Source of the DNA: Frankiales bacterium
Lineage (GTDB): Bacteria > Actinomycetota > Actinomycetes > Mycobacteriales > SCTD01
Length of the DNA: 34,529 bases
Assembly: GCA_025464795.1 (NCBI GenBank)
Contig: JAODNB010000303.1
Coordinates: forward strand, 1-34,529
Reading direction: 5' to 3'
Numbering within the stretch: position 1 is the first letter of the stretch; each line of letters opens with the position of its first letter. The notes beneath the pieces are model-generated. The model made no database searches and was not told where the DNA came from. It saw only the letters and a list, made by a program, of their open reading frames with translations. The position numbers and the translations under genes were made by a program. Below are positions 25,855 through 33,261 of this stretch, piece after piece.

Positions 25855-26297
25855 CGGCGGTCCTGTCGCTGGGCTCCAACCTCGGAGATCGCCTGGGGTA
25901 CCTGCGATCTGGCCTCGCCGTGCTTGAGCCGGTGGCCGTGTCACCGGTGTACGAGACGGCGCCGTGGGGGGACGTCGAGCAGGCCGACTTCCTCAACGTC
26001 ATCGCGCTGTGCTCCTGGGACGCGTCCGAGGCATGGCGTCGCGCCGTCCTCGCGGAGACCCGAGCTGAGCGCTCTCGCGAGGTCCGTTGGGGCCCGCGGA
26101 CCCTGGACGTCGACGTCGTGTGGGCCTCGGGTTCCGACCCGGCGCTCGAGCTGCCGCACCCACGAGCTCACGAGCGCGCCTTCGTCCTCGTCCCCTGGTT
26201 GGCCGTCGATCCCGCCGCGGTGCTTCCGGGGCACGGACCCGTGGCCGAGCTTCCGGTCGACGCCTCGTCGGTGTGGCTCGCAGCGGAGCAGCTGTGA
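25851..26297 (+). CDS. folK: Hydroxymethyl-dihydropterin pyrophosphokinase
   Basis: Transfers pyrophosphate from ATP to 6-hydroxymethyl-7,8-dihydropterin, giving the FolP substrate; 148 residues. Motifs: SLGSNLGDR at 6-14, SPVYETAPWG at 31-40, FLN at 47-49 and RWGPRTLDVDVV at 79-90, where Asp86 and Asp88 match the two magnesium-binding aspartates. The closing LPHPRAHERAFVLVPW is also typical. GTG starts inside the folB stop (4-base overlap), and its stop overlaps the DUF3180 gene by 4 bases. It is slightly shorter than the 159-residue E. coli enzyme. Confidence 0.95.
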   Translation: MTAVLSLGSNLGDRLGYLRSGLAVLEPVAVSPVYETAPWGDVEQADFLNVIALCSWDASEAWRRAVLAETRAERSREVRWGPRTLDVDVVWASGSDPALELPHPRAHERAFVLVPWLAVDPAAVLPGHGPVAELPVDASSVWLAAEQL

Positions 26298-26740
26298 CTC
26301 CCACCAGGCTCCCCGTTCTGGTGGCGTTGGCGGTCCTCACCGCCGTCCTCGGTTGGTTCGCCATCAACCTGCAGACGGGGGAGCTGCTGTCCCTGCCGCT
26401 TCTCGCGCCGGGTGTCGGCACGCTGATGGCGCTGTTCGAGCTCGTGCTCGCCAAGGTGGTGCGGGACCGGCTGCGGGGGCGCAGTCGTGGTCGGCGGCAG
26501 ATGCACCCGTTCCAGATCGCTCGGGCCGCGGTCCTGGCGAAGGCCTCGTCCACGACCGGAGCACTGCTCACCGGCCTGTACGCCGGTCTGTGGCTGTGGT
26601 TCTTCCAGCACGACGAGCTGCGCGTCGCCGCTGACAACGCCGTCGTGGCGGCCCTCTCGGTCGGCGCGTCAGTCCTGCTCGTCCTCGCGGCGCTCGTCCT
26701 CGAGCGGATGTGCCGGACGCCGGACCTGCCCTCGGAATAG
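26294..26740 (+). CDS. DUF3180 membrane protein
   Basis: A 148-residue membrane protein with four likely helices, about residues 5-25, 33-55, 83-108 and 122-144. The loop between helices two and three is strongly basic (RDRLRGRSRGRRQMH) and should face the cytoplasm. It fits DUF3180, a family I recall directly after folK in Mycobacterium and Streptomyces. The GTG start overlaps the folK stop by 4 bases, so it is co-translated with the folate enzymes. The function is unknown; a transport role in folate metabolism would be guesswork. Confidence 0.82.
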   Translation: MTPTRLPVLVALAVLTAVLGWFAINLQTGELLSLPLLAPGVGTLMALFELVLAKVVRDRLRGRSRGRRQMHPFQIARAAVLAKASSTTGALLTGLYAGLWLWFFQHDELRVAADNAVVAALSVGASVLLVLAALVLERMCRTPDLPSE

Positions 26741-26743
26741 GTT
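26738..26743 (+). promoter_or_regulatory. -10 box for probable leaderless small-ORF mRNA
   Basis: TAGGTT overlaps the DUF3180 stop codon (TAG) and ends 6 bases before the ATG of the 84-residue ORF. No SD is present. Confidence 0.5.
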
Positions 26744-26749
26744 CTCCGT

Positions 26750-27004
26750 ATGGAACCCACCACCGAAGAGCTCCGGCAGCAGGCTTTCGACAAGGCCCGC
26801 GCCGCCCACGACGTCGGCTTCTTCTGGGACATCGTGAAGCACCTGCGCTCGTCGGCCTCCTTCGCGTCGGAGGACGGCTCGGGCGGAGGCCTCACCGGAT
26901 CGATCAGCGACGCGGTCGAGATCGTCCGCGAGCTCATGGGCAAGGACCTCGGCGACGACGAAGCCCTCCTCCGCGCCAAGTTCTCCGACTACCTGAAGAC
27001 CTGA
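26750..27004 (+). CDS. Small acidic protein of unknown function
   Basis: An 84-residue, acidic, soluble protein with no signal peptide or membrane helix. Two helical parts flank a Gly/Ser-rich middle (SEDGSGGGLTGS, about 40-51): an N-terminal amphipathic helix (EELRQQAFDKARAAHD) and a C-terminal one (DAVEIVRELMGKD). The frame is supported by codon use like its neighbours, the -10 hexamer set 6 bases before the ATG, and a stop just short of the converging NuoD-like gene. I do not recognise a named family. Its place between the folate set and the NuoD-like/MidA pair does not reveal a function. Confidence 0.75.
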   Translation: MEPTTEELRQQAFDKARAAHDVGFFWDIVKHLRSSASFASEDGSGGGLTGSISDAVEIVRELMGKDLGDDEALLRAKFSDYLKT

Positions 27005-27008
27005 CCCG

Positions 27009-28076
27009 CTACTTGTCGATGTCGCCGACGGTGAAGAAGAAGGAGGCGAGGATCGCGGGCAGGTCCTGGACACGGGACCCGGGCAGCACCGAAGGCAGCG
27101 CCGACACGTTGTTGAACGAGGGCGTCCGCATCGCCAGCCGCCACGGCGTGGACGCTCCCCGCGACACCAAGAAGTAGCCGACCGCCCCGGACGGGGCCTC
27201 GGTCCACCGGTACGCGGACCCCTCGGGAGCGCGGACGGCCTTGGGCAGCTTGACGTTCACCGGGCCGGTCGGCAGCTGTGACAGGCAGGCGTCGACGAGG
27301 TCCAACGACACCGACACCTGCTGCTGGAGGCAGGAGAACCGCGCGGCCGCGTCGCCGGTCGTGCCCAGCACCACTGGGACGTCCAGGGAGGGGTAGAGCA
27401 GGTACGGGTCGTCGCGGCGAAGGTCGAGGTCGAGCCCCGACCCGCGGGCCACGGGACCTGACACCCCGTACGAGAGCGCGTCGGCGACCGACAGGACGCC
27501 CAGCCCCGCGAACGCAGCGAGGTCTAGCGCGGGGAGCGCTGAGCGCACGGCCGCGACCGCGGAGGAGCAGCGCGACGCCCAGCCCGCCGGGACGTCCTCC
27601 AGGAGCCCGCCCACTCGGGTGCAGACCACGTGGACCCGGCCGCCCGTGGCCTCCTCGAGCACCTGCTGCAGCGGCTCGCGCAGCAGGACGCAGGACGGCT
27701 CGACGTACCCGAGGAACATCAGGTGCGACAGCACTCGGTTGAGCTCGGCGAGCAGCATGCGCAGCCAGGTCGCGCGGGGCGGCACCTCCATGCCGAGGGC
27801 CTGCTCCACGACGAGCGCCACGCCCAGCTCGTTGTTGAACGCTGCGAGCCAGTCATGCCGGTTCGCGAGCATCAGGATCTGCCGGTAGTCCCGGACCTCG
27901 AACAGCTTCTCCGCACCGCGGTGCAGCGCCCCGACCACCGGCTCCGCCCAGGTGACGATGTCGGAGTCGAGCCCCAAGCGGAGCCGCAGCGAGCCGTGCG
28001 TGGACGGGTGGTGCGCGCCCAGCTCGAGGGTGATGTCAGAGGGCCCCGCGGCTGCTCCGATGCCGGCGACTGTCAC
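27009..28076 (-). CDS. Stand-alone NuoD-like protein (complex I 49-kDa homologue)
   Basis: A 355-residue homologue of NADH-quinone oxidoreductase subunit D, encoded without other nuo genes; I recall a similar nuoD2 in Streptomyces. Matching blocks: HHPSTHGSLRLRLGLD (22-37), GALHRGAEKLFEVRDYRQ (49-66), NRHDWLAAFNNELG (72-85), a mid region RGSGLDLDLRRDDPY and the C-terminal FFFTVGDIDK. It is shorter than complex I NuoD (about 440). His27 matches the quinone-site histidine, but Trp76 stands where that site has tyrosine. Arg53 matches the NDUFS2 arginine that NDUFAF7 methylates. GTG overlaps the MidA-like stop by 4 bases (GTGA). The open frame continues 144 codons upstream, but that is antisense-free overlap with MidA and not family sequence. 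No nickel-site cysteines of hydrogenases are seen. Function unknown. Confidence 0.88.
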   Translation of the reverse strand: MTVAGIGAAAGPSDITLELGAHHPSTHGSLRLRLGLDSDIVTWAEPVVGALHRGAEKLFEVRDYRQILMLANRHDWLAAFNNELGVALVVEQALGMEVPPRATWLRMLLAELNRVLSHLMFLGYVEPSCVLLREPLQQVLEEATGGRVHVVCTRVGGLLEDVPAGWASRCSSAVAAVRSALPALDLAAFAGLGVLSVADALSYGVSGPVARGSGLDLDLRRDDPYLLYPSLDVPVVLGTTGDAAARFSCLQQQVSVSLDLVDACLSQLPTGPVNVKLPKAVRAPEGSAYRWTEAPSGAVGYFLVSRGASTPWRLAMRTPSFNNVSALPSVLPGSRVQDLPAILASFFFTVGDIDK

Positions 28077-28957
28077 CCGCCCATCCAACCGTCCGTCAGG
28101 CCGACCCGCTGCACCAGCCACCCGAAGCCACCCAGGCCGGCCGGGTCCAGGAGCTCGGCGGCTTGCGATGCCCGCTCGAGTCCGAGCGCGTACGAGGGGT
28201 CCGCTGCGTCCGGGAGGGTGGCGCGGATCCCCAAGGCGTGCAACGCGGCCCGCTGGGTCATCAGCTCGGCCCCGGTCGCCGCTGCGCAGGAGTCCAGGGC
28301 CACGTGCGCGGTGAGGTCGCGCGCACCGTCCGGGACAGGTGGGACCTGCAGCCCGTCCCGATAGCCGGTCAGCGTCGGGCGCCGGGTCTCCATGACGTGG
28401 CCGTAGTCGATCGCGACGGCGGCTCCCCGAGTCACCCTGGAGACGGCCTGCGCCCAGGCCTCGTCGCGGGACCAACCGTCCTCGACGCGAGCGCCGGCGG
28501 GCCACCAACGATCGGCCCAGGCCGAGTCCACCGGGTCACCGAGGGACTCACTGCCGTCAGGTGCGACGAGGACCTCACGCCCGTTCTCCAGGACCTGCAG
28601 CGGCACAGCGTCCAGCCACTCGTTGGCAACCAGGAGCCCTGTCAGCACAGGGATCTCGGAGGTCCAAGCGAAGGGCACGTCGGCGTCCGCGACGTCCACG
28701 CCGGTCAGCCGCCAGCGCTCGGGGACGTCACCGAGCCCGAGCAGCAGCTCTCCGCGGCCCGCGCCGACATCGACCAGGTCGAAGGGGTCCGGGAAGCCGA
28801 GAGCTGCATCCACGCGGTGGGCGAGCCGCAGCACCGCCTCCGCGAACAGCGGGACGGCGACGTTCGTGCGGAAGTGCTCGCCCGGCACCTCGTGCCGGAA
28901 GAAGCCGGAGGACCCGTAGAGCGCCTCGTTCCACGCCGAGCGCCAAGATGTCGCCAT
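28073..28957 (-). CDS. MidA/NDUFAF7-family SAM-dependent methyltransferase
   Basis: A 294-residue protein of the Methyltransf_28 (COG1565, MidA) family. Its eukaryotic members, NDUFAF7/MidA, dimethylate an arginine of the complex I 49-kDa subunit. Seen: the N-terminal family block ALYGSSGFFRHEVPGEHFRT (12-31), the SAM-binding VDVGAGRGE (62-70), the ANEWLDAVP segment (111-119; family SNExxDALP), and AIDYGH (182-187). The stop overlaps the start of the NuoD-like gene by 4 bases, so both are made from one mRNA. ATG at this position is preferred over one three codons upstream because family sequence starts here; neither has a clear SD. It abuts the divergent thioesterase so closely that the two start codons share bases. 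Activity on the neighbour is inferred. Confidence 0.87.
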   Translation of the reverse strand: MATSWRSAWNEALYGSSGFFRHEVPGEHFRTNVAVPLFAEAVLRLAHRVDAALGFPDPFDLVDVGAGRGELLLGLGDVPERWRLTGVDVADADVPFAWTSEIPVLTGLLVANEWLDAVPLQVLENGREVLVAPDGSESLGDPVDSAWADRWWPAGARVEDGWSRDEAWAQAVSRVTRGAAVAIDYGHVMETRRPTLTGYRDGLQVPPVPDGARDLTAHVALDSCAAATGAELMTQRAALHALGIRATLPDAADPSYALGLERASQAAELLDPAGLGGFGWLVQRVGLTDGWMGG

Positions 28958-29387
28958 GGTGCACATCGGTCAGACCATCGGTATGTCAGTCGTGGAGCGT
29001 GCGGAAGGGCGGTCCGTGCTGACGTGGGACGCGCAACCGGAGTACGGGTTCCCGACGGCGTCGGGCCAGGTCATCCACGGAGGCATGGTCACCACGATCC
29101 TGGACAGTGCCATGGGGGGTGCCACCTGGTCGGTACTGACCGACGACGAGGTGTTCCTGACCGCGGACCTGCGGGTGGAGTTCTACCGGGCGACGCGACC
29201 AGGTCAGCTCACAGCGAAGGGCCTGGTGATCAAGCGGACCTCCCGGCTCGTCTTCGCGTCCGCCGAGCTGTTCGATGCTGAGGAGAGGCTGCTCGCGAGC
29301 AGCCGCTGCACCCAGACGGTCCTGCCGGCAACCGGCGGCGCAGCCCGTCCCGACCCTTCGAAGCGGGGGTTCGACGCCCGGGGCTGA
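28956..29387 (+). CDS. PaaI-type hotdog-fold thioesterase
   Basis: A 143-residue hotdog protein, probably an acyl-CoA thioesterase. The key stretch is GQVIHGGMVTTILDSAMGGA near residues 37-56, with HGG and Asp as the usual catalytic region; TADLRVEFYRATRPGQLTAKG follows as the typical central strands. The C-terminal 20 residues (ATGGAARPDPSKRGFD onward) are probably disordered. ATG has no SD; CAAGAT ends 6 bases before it and may act as a -10, giving a leaderless mRNA. The next codon (GTG) could also serve. It is divergent from the MidA-like gene with no spacer. The substrate is unknown. Confidence 0.83.
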   Translation: MVHIGQTIGMSVVERAEGRSVLTWDAQPEYGFPTASGQVIHGGMVTTILDSAMGGATWSVLTDDEVFLTADLRVEFYRATRPGQLTAKGLVIKRTSRLVFASAELFDAEERLLASSRCTQTVLPATGGAARPDPSKRGFDARG

Positions 29388-29454
29388 GGACCGGCAAACC
29401 GGTGAAGACCTGCCGAACGTGATTCGGGTCGGCGGTGACTTAGGGCACAAGGCC

Positions 29455-29482
29455 TTGCACCGCCGTTTCTCAGCGTTACCCT
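29455..29482 (+). promoter_or_regulatory. Promoter for the DUF2520-pan-nad-coaX operon
   Basis: TTGCAC (29455-29460) and TACCCT (29477-29482) are separated by 16 bases and lie 46 bases before the first ATG, in the only sizeable gap before the cofactor operon. Two weak 5-bp dyads (29390-29403 and 29413-29427) upstream may belong to the end of the thioesterase transcript. Confidence 0.6.
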
Positions 29483-29528
29483 CGTCGCAACACGTCCGGT
29501 ACCCCTACGAAGGACTGGAACGGCTCTC

Positions 29529-30389
29529 ATGAACGCACCTGTGCGCCCTGACGCTGCCCGCCTGCGGGTCGGTGTGGTCGGTGCTGGCCGGGTGGGGTCC
29601 GTGCTGGGCGCCGCTCTGCGTCGGGCGGGTCATGACGTCGTGGCGGTCAGCGCCGTCAGCGAGGCGTCCAGGGAACGGGCCGCGCGGCTGCTCCCCGGTG
29701 TCCCGGTGCTCAGCCCTGACGAGGTCGTGAGCCGGTCGACCCTCGTGCTGCTCGCGGTCCCCGACGATGTCCTTGCCGGCCTGGTCCAGGGGCTCGCCGA
29801 TCTGGCTTCCTGGCAGCCCGGGCAGCTCGTCGTCCACGTCAGCGGGCGCCACGGCTTGGCTGTGCTGGCCCCTGCCGTCGGGGCACTGCCGATGGCGATC
29901 CACCCGGCACTGCCGTTCAGCGGTGCGGACGTCGACCTGGCCGGTGCCAGCTTCGGTGTGACCGCTCCTGAGGTCTTGTGCCCCATCGCCGAGGCGCTCG
30001 TGCTCGAGATGGGTGGCCGTCCGGTCTGGGTCTCGGAGGAGCTGCGCCCGCTGTGGCATGCGGCTCTCGCCCACGGTGCGAACCACCTGGTCACCCTCGT
30101 CGCAAGTGCGGCCGACATGCTCCGCGAGGCCGGCGCCGAGGACCCAGGGGCCGTCCTCGGTCCGTTGCTCCAGGCAGCCCTGGACGGCGCCCTGCAGCGC
30201 GGCGACGGGGCCCTGACCGGACCGGTGAGCCGGGGTGACGCGGGCACGGTCGCGGCCCACCTCGAGGTCATCCCCGACGCGGTGCGCCCTGCGTACCTCG
30301 CTCTCGCACGGCTCACCGCGGACCGTGCCCTCGCCGCCGGGCGCCTCAAGTCGCAGCAGGCCGAGGGCCTCCTCGGAGTGCTGGCATGA
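29529..30389 (+). CDS. Rossmann-fold / DUF2520 dehydrogenase-like protein
   Basis: A 286-residue protein with an N-terminal NAD(P)-binding Rossmann domain, VGVVGAGRVGSVLGAALRRAGH (about residues 14-35), and VLLAVPDD (73-80), then a helical C-terminal DUF2520 domain (from about residue 125, AIHPALPFSG). This resembles 6-phosphogluconate/ketopantoate reductase-type enzymes. It overlaps panC by 4 bases (ATGA) and heads the pantothenate genes, so a ketopantoate-reductase role is a reasonable hypothesis, but it is not a PanE by sequence pattern. The upstream AAGGA is 14 bases from the ATG, and the start could be poorly recognised. No panB or panE is in the window. Confidence 0.85.
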   Translation: MNAPVRPDAARLRVGVVGAGRVGSVLGAALRRAGHDVVAVSAVSEASRERAARLLPGVPVLSPDEVVSRSTLVLLAVPDDVLAGLVQGLADLASWQPGQLVVHVSGRHGLAVLAPAVGALPMAIHPALPFSGADVDLAGASFGVTAPEVLCPIAEALVLEMGGRPVWVSEELRPLWHAALAHGANHLVTLVASAADMLREAGAEDPGAVLGPLLQAALDGALQRGDGALTGPVSRGDAGTVAAHLEVIPDAVRPAYLALARLTADRALAAGRLKSQQAEGLLGVLA

Positions 30390-31174
30390 ACGTCGTCTCC
30401 ACGCGCGAAGAGCTTGCGGTCGCGCGCAAGGAGCTCCCCGGGCGCGTGGCCGTCGTCATGACCATGGGCGCGTTGCACGACGGGCACGTCGAGCTCGTCC
30501 GCCAGGCCCGTACCCAGGCCGACTCCGTCGTCGTCACGATCTTCGTCAACCCCCTGCAGTTCGGCGCGAACGAGGACCTCAGCACCTACCCCCGCACGCT
30601 CGACCAGGACCTCGCGCTGCTCGACGGCCTCGCCGACGTGGTCTTCACCCCGACTCCTGAGGTGGTCTACCCGACGGAGGCGCTCGTTCGCGTCAGCGCG
30701 GGCGCACTGGGCACCGTGTTCGAGGGTGCGTCACGACCCGGCCACTTCGACGGTGTGCTCACCGTCGTGCTGAAGCTCATGCACCTCACGACGCCGGATG
30801 TCGCGCTGTTCGGCCAGAAGGACGCCCAGCAGCTCGCAGCCATCCGACGGATGGTGAGCGACCTCGACGTCCCGGTGAAGGTGGTCGCGGTGCCGACCGT
30901 CCGGGAGCCCGACGGCCTCGCGATGTCGAGCCGCAACCGCTACCTCACCGACGAGCAGCGCTCGACCGCGCTGCTGCTCAGCAAGGCCCTGCGGACGCGC
31001 GACGTCGCCGCAGGAAGGGCGCTGTTCGACAGCAGCAGCGCCGACCTCGACTACCTCGAGCGCGTGGACTCGTCCACCTTCGAGGTGACACCTGAGGGTG
31101 ATCTGCTGATCATCGCCGCCAAGGTGGGTACGACCCGGCTGCTCGACAACCTCCCCCTGAAGGACAACAGCTGA
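30386..31174 (+). CDS. panC: Pantothenate synthetase
   Basis: Joins pantoate and beta-alanine with ATP to make pantothenate; 262 residues. Motifs: VMTMGALHDGHVELVRQA near 24-41 (the HIGH-like nucleotide site), VTIFVNPLQFG, DLSTYPRT, RPGHFDGVLTVVLKL, LFGQKDAQQL and the KMSKS-like MSSRNRYL. All are typical. It is somewhat shorter than the usual 280 or more residues, with a brief C-terminal domain. The ATG overlaps the DUF2520 stop by 4 bases. Its stop shares one base with the panD ATG (TGATG), so PanC and the supplier of its substrate beta-alanine are made in step. Confidence 0.97.
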   Translation: MNVVSTREELAVARKELPGRVAVVMTMGALHDGHVELVRQARTQADSVVVTIFVNPLQFGANEDLSTYPRTLDQDLALLDGLADVVFTPTPEVVYPTEALVRVSAGALGTVFEGASRPGHFDGVLTVVLKLMHLTTPDVALFGQKDAQQLAAIRRMVSDLDVPVKVVAVPTVREPDGLAMSSRNRYLTDEQRSTALLLSKALRTRDVAAGRALFDSSSADLDYLERVDSSTFEVTPEGDLLIIAAKVGTTRLLDNLPLKDNS

Positions 31175-31647
31175 TGCTCCGCACCATGCTCACGAGCAAG
31201 ATCCACCGCGCCACCGTCACCCAGGCCGACCTGCACTACGTGGGCTCGGTGACCGTGGACCAGGACCTGCTGGACGCGGCAGACCTGTACGAGGGCGAGA
31301 AGGTCGCCATCGTCGACGTCACCAACGGGGCGCGGATCGAGACCTACACGATCGCCGGGCCGCGCGGGTCCGGCGTCATCGGCATCAACGGCGCCGCGGC
31401 TCGGCTCATCCACCCTGGTGACCTGGTCATCCTCATCGCGTACGGGCAGATGGACGACGAGGAGGCACGCACCCGCAAGCCGCACGTGGTGTTCGTCGAC
31501 GCGGACAACAAGGTGATCGGCACCGGTAGCGACCCGGCCGAGGCGCTCCCCGAGACCGGCCTCGTCCGCGGGGACCTGCGCTACCCGAGCGACCCCCGTG
31601 ACACGCACGTGGGCAGCTACGACGACGACCCGACGCTCGTCTGGTGA
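31174..31647 (+). CDS. panD: Aspartate 1-decarboxylase proenzyme
   Basis: Decarboxylates L-aspartate to beta-alanine for pantothenate. The proenzyme cleaves itself between Gly24 and Ser25 in HYVGSVTVD, producing the pyruvoyl cofactor on Ser25. Further family parts: LTSKIHRATVTQADL at 6-20, with Lys9, and YTIAGPRGSGVIGINGAAA in the middle. At 157 residues it has about 25 extra C-terminal residues (from about DPAEALPETG) rich in Asp and Pro beyond the normal domain, as in some actinobacterial forms. It starts in the panC stop codon. nadB, which also uses aspartate, begins 4 bases after its stop. Confidence 0.97.
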   Translation: MLRTMLTSKIHRATVTQADLHYVGSVTVDQDLLDAADLYEGEKVAIVDVTNGARIETYTIAGPRGSGVIGINGAAARLIHPGDLVILIAYGQMDDEEARTRKPHVVFVDADNKVIGTGSDPAEALPETGLVRGDLRYPSDPRDTHVGSYDDDPTLVW

Positions 31648-31651
31648 CTCC

Positions 31652-33259
31652 GTGACAGCAGCCACCCGGCTGCTCGCTCCTGACCCCGGCTGGACGGTGA
31701 CGACGGACGTCGTCGTCGTCGGTTCGGGCGTGGCCGGGCTCATGACCGCGCTCCACGCGACCCGCGCCGGACGCGTGCTGGTCGTCACCAAGGTGCACGT
31801 CGACGACGGTTCGACGCGCTGGGCGCAAGGCGGGGTCGCCGCCGCCCTGGGCACGGACGACTCGCCGCACGAGCACGAGCTGGACACCCTCGAAGCGGGG
31901 GTGGGCATCTGCGACCTCGAGGCGGTGCGGGTCCTCTGCGAGGAGGGCCCTGCGCGACTGCGTGAGCTCATCACCCTCGGCGCGGCGTTCGACCTCGATC
32001 CCGCCGGCGAGCTGCTGCTCACCCGCGAGGGGGGCCACCACCGGGACCGCATCGTGCACGCCGGCGGGGACGCCACGGGAGCGGAGGTCAGCCGCGCCCT
32101 CGTCGCGGCCGTCCTGGCTCACCCGCGGATCCAGCTGATCGAGCACGCGCTCGTCCTGGACCTGCTGCGCACCGCGGACGGGCGCGCCGCCGGGGTGACC
32201 CTGCACGTGCTGGGCGAGGGGACGCAGGACGGAGTCGGGGCCGTCATGGCGAGGGCTGTGGTCCTCGCGACGGGCGGCATGGGTCAGGTCTTCTCGAGCA
32301 CGACCAACCCCTCGGTCTCCACCGGGGACGGGGTCGCTCTCGCGCTGCGCGCCGGCGCCGAGGTCACGGACCTCGAGTTCGTGCAGTTCCACCCGACCGC
32401 GCTGTGGCTGGGCCCCGACGCGACCGGACAGCAGCCGCTCATCAGCGAGGCCGTTCGCGGCGAGGGCGCGTTCCTGGTGGACGGGGACGGTGAGCGGATC
32501 ATCACGACCGCGGACCACCCGCTCGCGGACCTCGCCCCCCGGGACGTGGTCGCGAAGGCCATCACCCGGCGGATGCAGGCCCTCGGCACCGACCACGTCT
32601 TCCTCGATGCCCGTGGCGTTCCCGGGATCGCTGACCGCTTCCCGACGATCGTCGCCCGTTGCCGGCAGGAGGGCGTGGACCCGGTGACCGACCTGATCCC
32701 GGTCGCGCCCGCGGCGCACTACGCGAGCGGAGGTGTGCGGACGGACCTGCACGGTCGTACGTCGGTGCCCGGCCTGTACGCCTGTGGTGAGGTCGCGTGC
32801 ACGGGGGTGCACGGGGCCAACCGGCTCGCCTCCAACTCGCTGCTCGAGGGCCTGGTGTTCGCCGGGCGCATCGGTGCTGACCTCGAGGCCGGTCTTCCCG
32901 AGCAGGGGCTGACCGCGCGACAGGGGCGCGAGCAGGTGCTGCTCGACCCGACCACCCGCCCGGAGCTCGCCCGCACGATGACCGAGGGCTCCGGAGTGCT
33001 GCGCAGCGCTGATTCCCTTGCCGCCACGGCCAAGGCGCTGCTCGCTCTCGAGGGCCGCGACAGCGCTGCACCCTCACCTGCTGCCTGGGAGGCGACCGGT
33101 CTGCATGCCGTCGCCACCGCCCTCGTTGCTGCGGCGCAGCGTCGGGAGGAGACCCGCGGCGCGCACTGGCGGGAGGACTTCCCCCTGGCGTCGGACTCCT
33201 GGCGCGGGCACCTCGTCACGACCCTGAGCGGGACCACCTACCAGCCCGTGGAGGACTGA
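31652..33259 (+). CDS. nadB: L-aspartate oxidase
   Basis: FAD enzyme that oxidises L-aspartate to iminoaspartate, the first step of de novo NAD synthesis; 535 residues. FAD-binding VVVGSGVAGL at 21-30, then VTKVHVDDGSTRWAQGGVAAALG (45-67, the STxxAQGG signature), ATGGMGQVF, DLEFVQFHPTALW, PAAHYASGGV and CTGVHGANRLASNSLLEG. These separate it from succinate dehydrogenase flavoprotein. The GTG start, with weak SD, sits 4 bases after panD, so coupling is likely. nadC follows 2 bases after the stop. nadA is not in the window. Confidence 0.96.
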   Translation: MTAATRLLAPDPGWTVTTDVVVVGSGVAGLMTALHATRAGRVLVVTKVHVDDGSTRWAQGGVAAALGTDDSPHEHELDTLEAGVGICDLEAVRVLCEEGPARLRELITLGAAFDLDPAGELLLTREGGHHRDRIVHAGGDATGAEVSRALVAAVLAHPRIQLIEHALVLDLLRTADGRAAGVTLHVLGEGTQDGVGAVMARAVVLATGGMGQVFSSTTNPSVSTGDGVALALRAGAEVTDLEFVQFHPTALWLGPDATGQQPLISEAVRGEGAFLVDGDGERIITTADHPLADLAPRDVVAKAITRRMQALGTDHVFLDARGVPGIADRFPTIVARCRQEGVDPVTDLIPVAPAAHYASGGVRTDLHGRTSVPGLYACGEVACTGVHGANRLASNSLLEGLVFAGRIGADLEAGLPEQGLTARQGREQVLLDPTTRPELARTMTEGSGVLRSADSLAATAKALLALEGRDSAAPSPAAWEATGLHAVATALVAAAQRREETRGAHWREDFPLASDSWRGHLVTTLSGTTYQPVED

Positions 33260-33261
33260 CC

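Noticed and set aside
28077..28508. 144-codon N-terminal extension of the NuoD-like protein
   Set aside because: The extension lies wholly within the MidA-like gene and is Arg/Gly/Pro-rich frame noise; NuoD family residues begin after the GTG at 28076.
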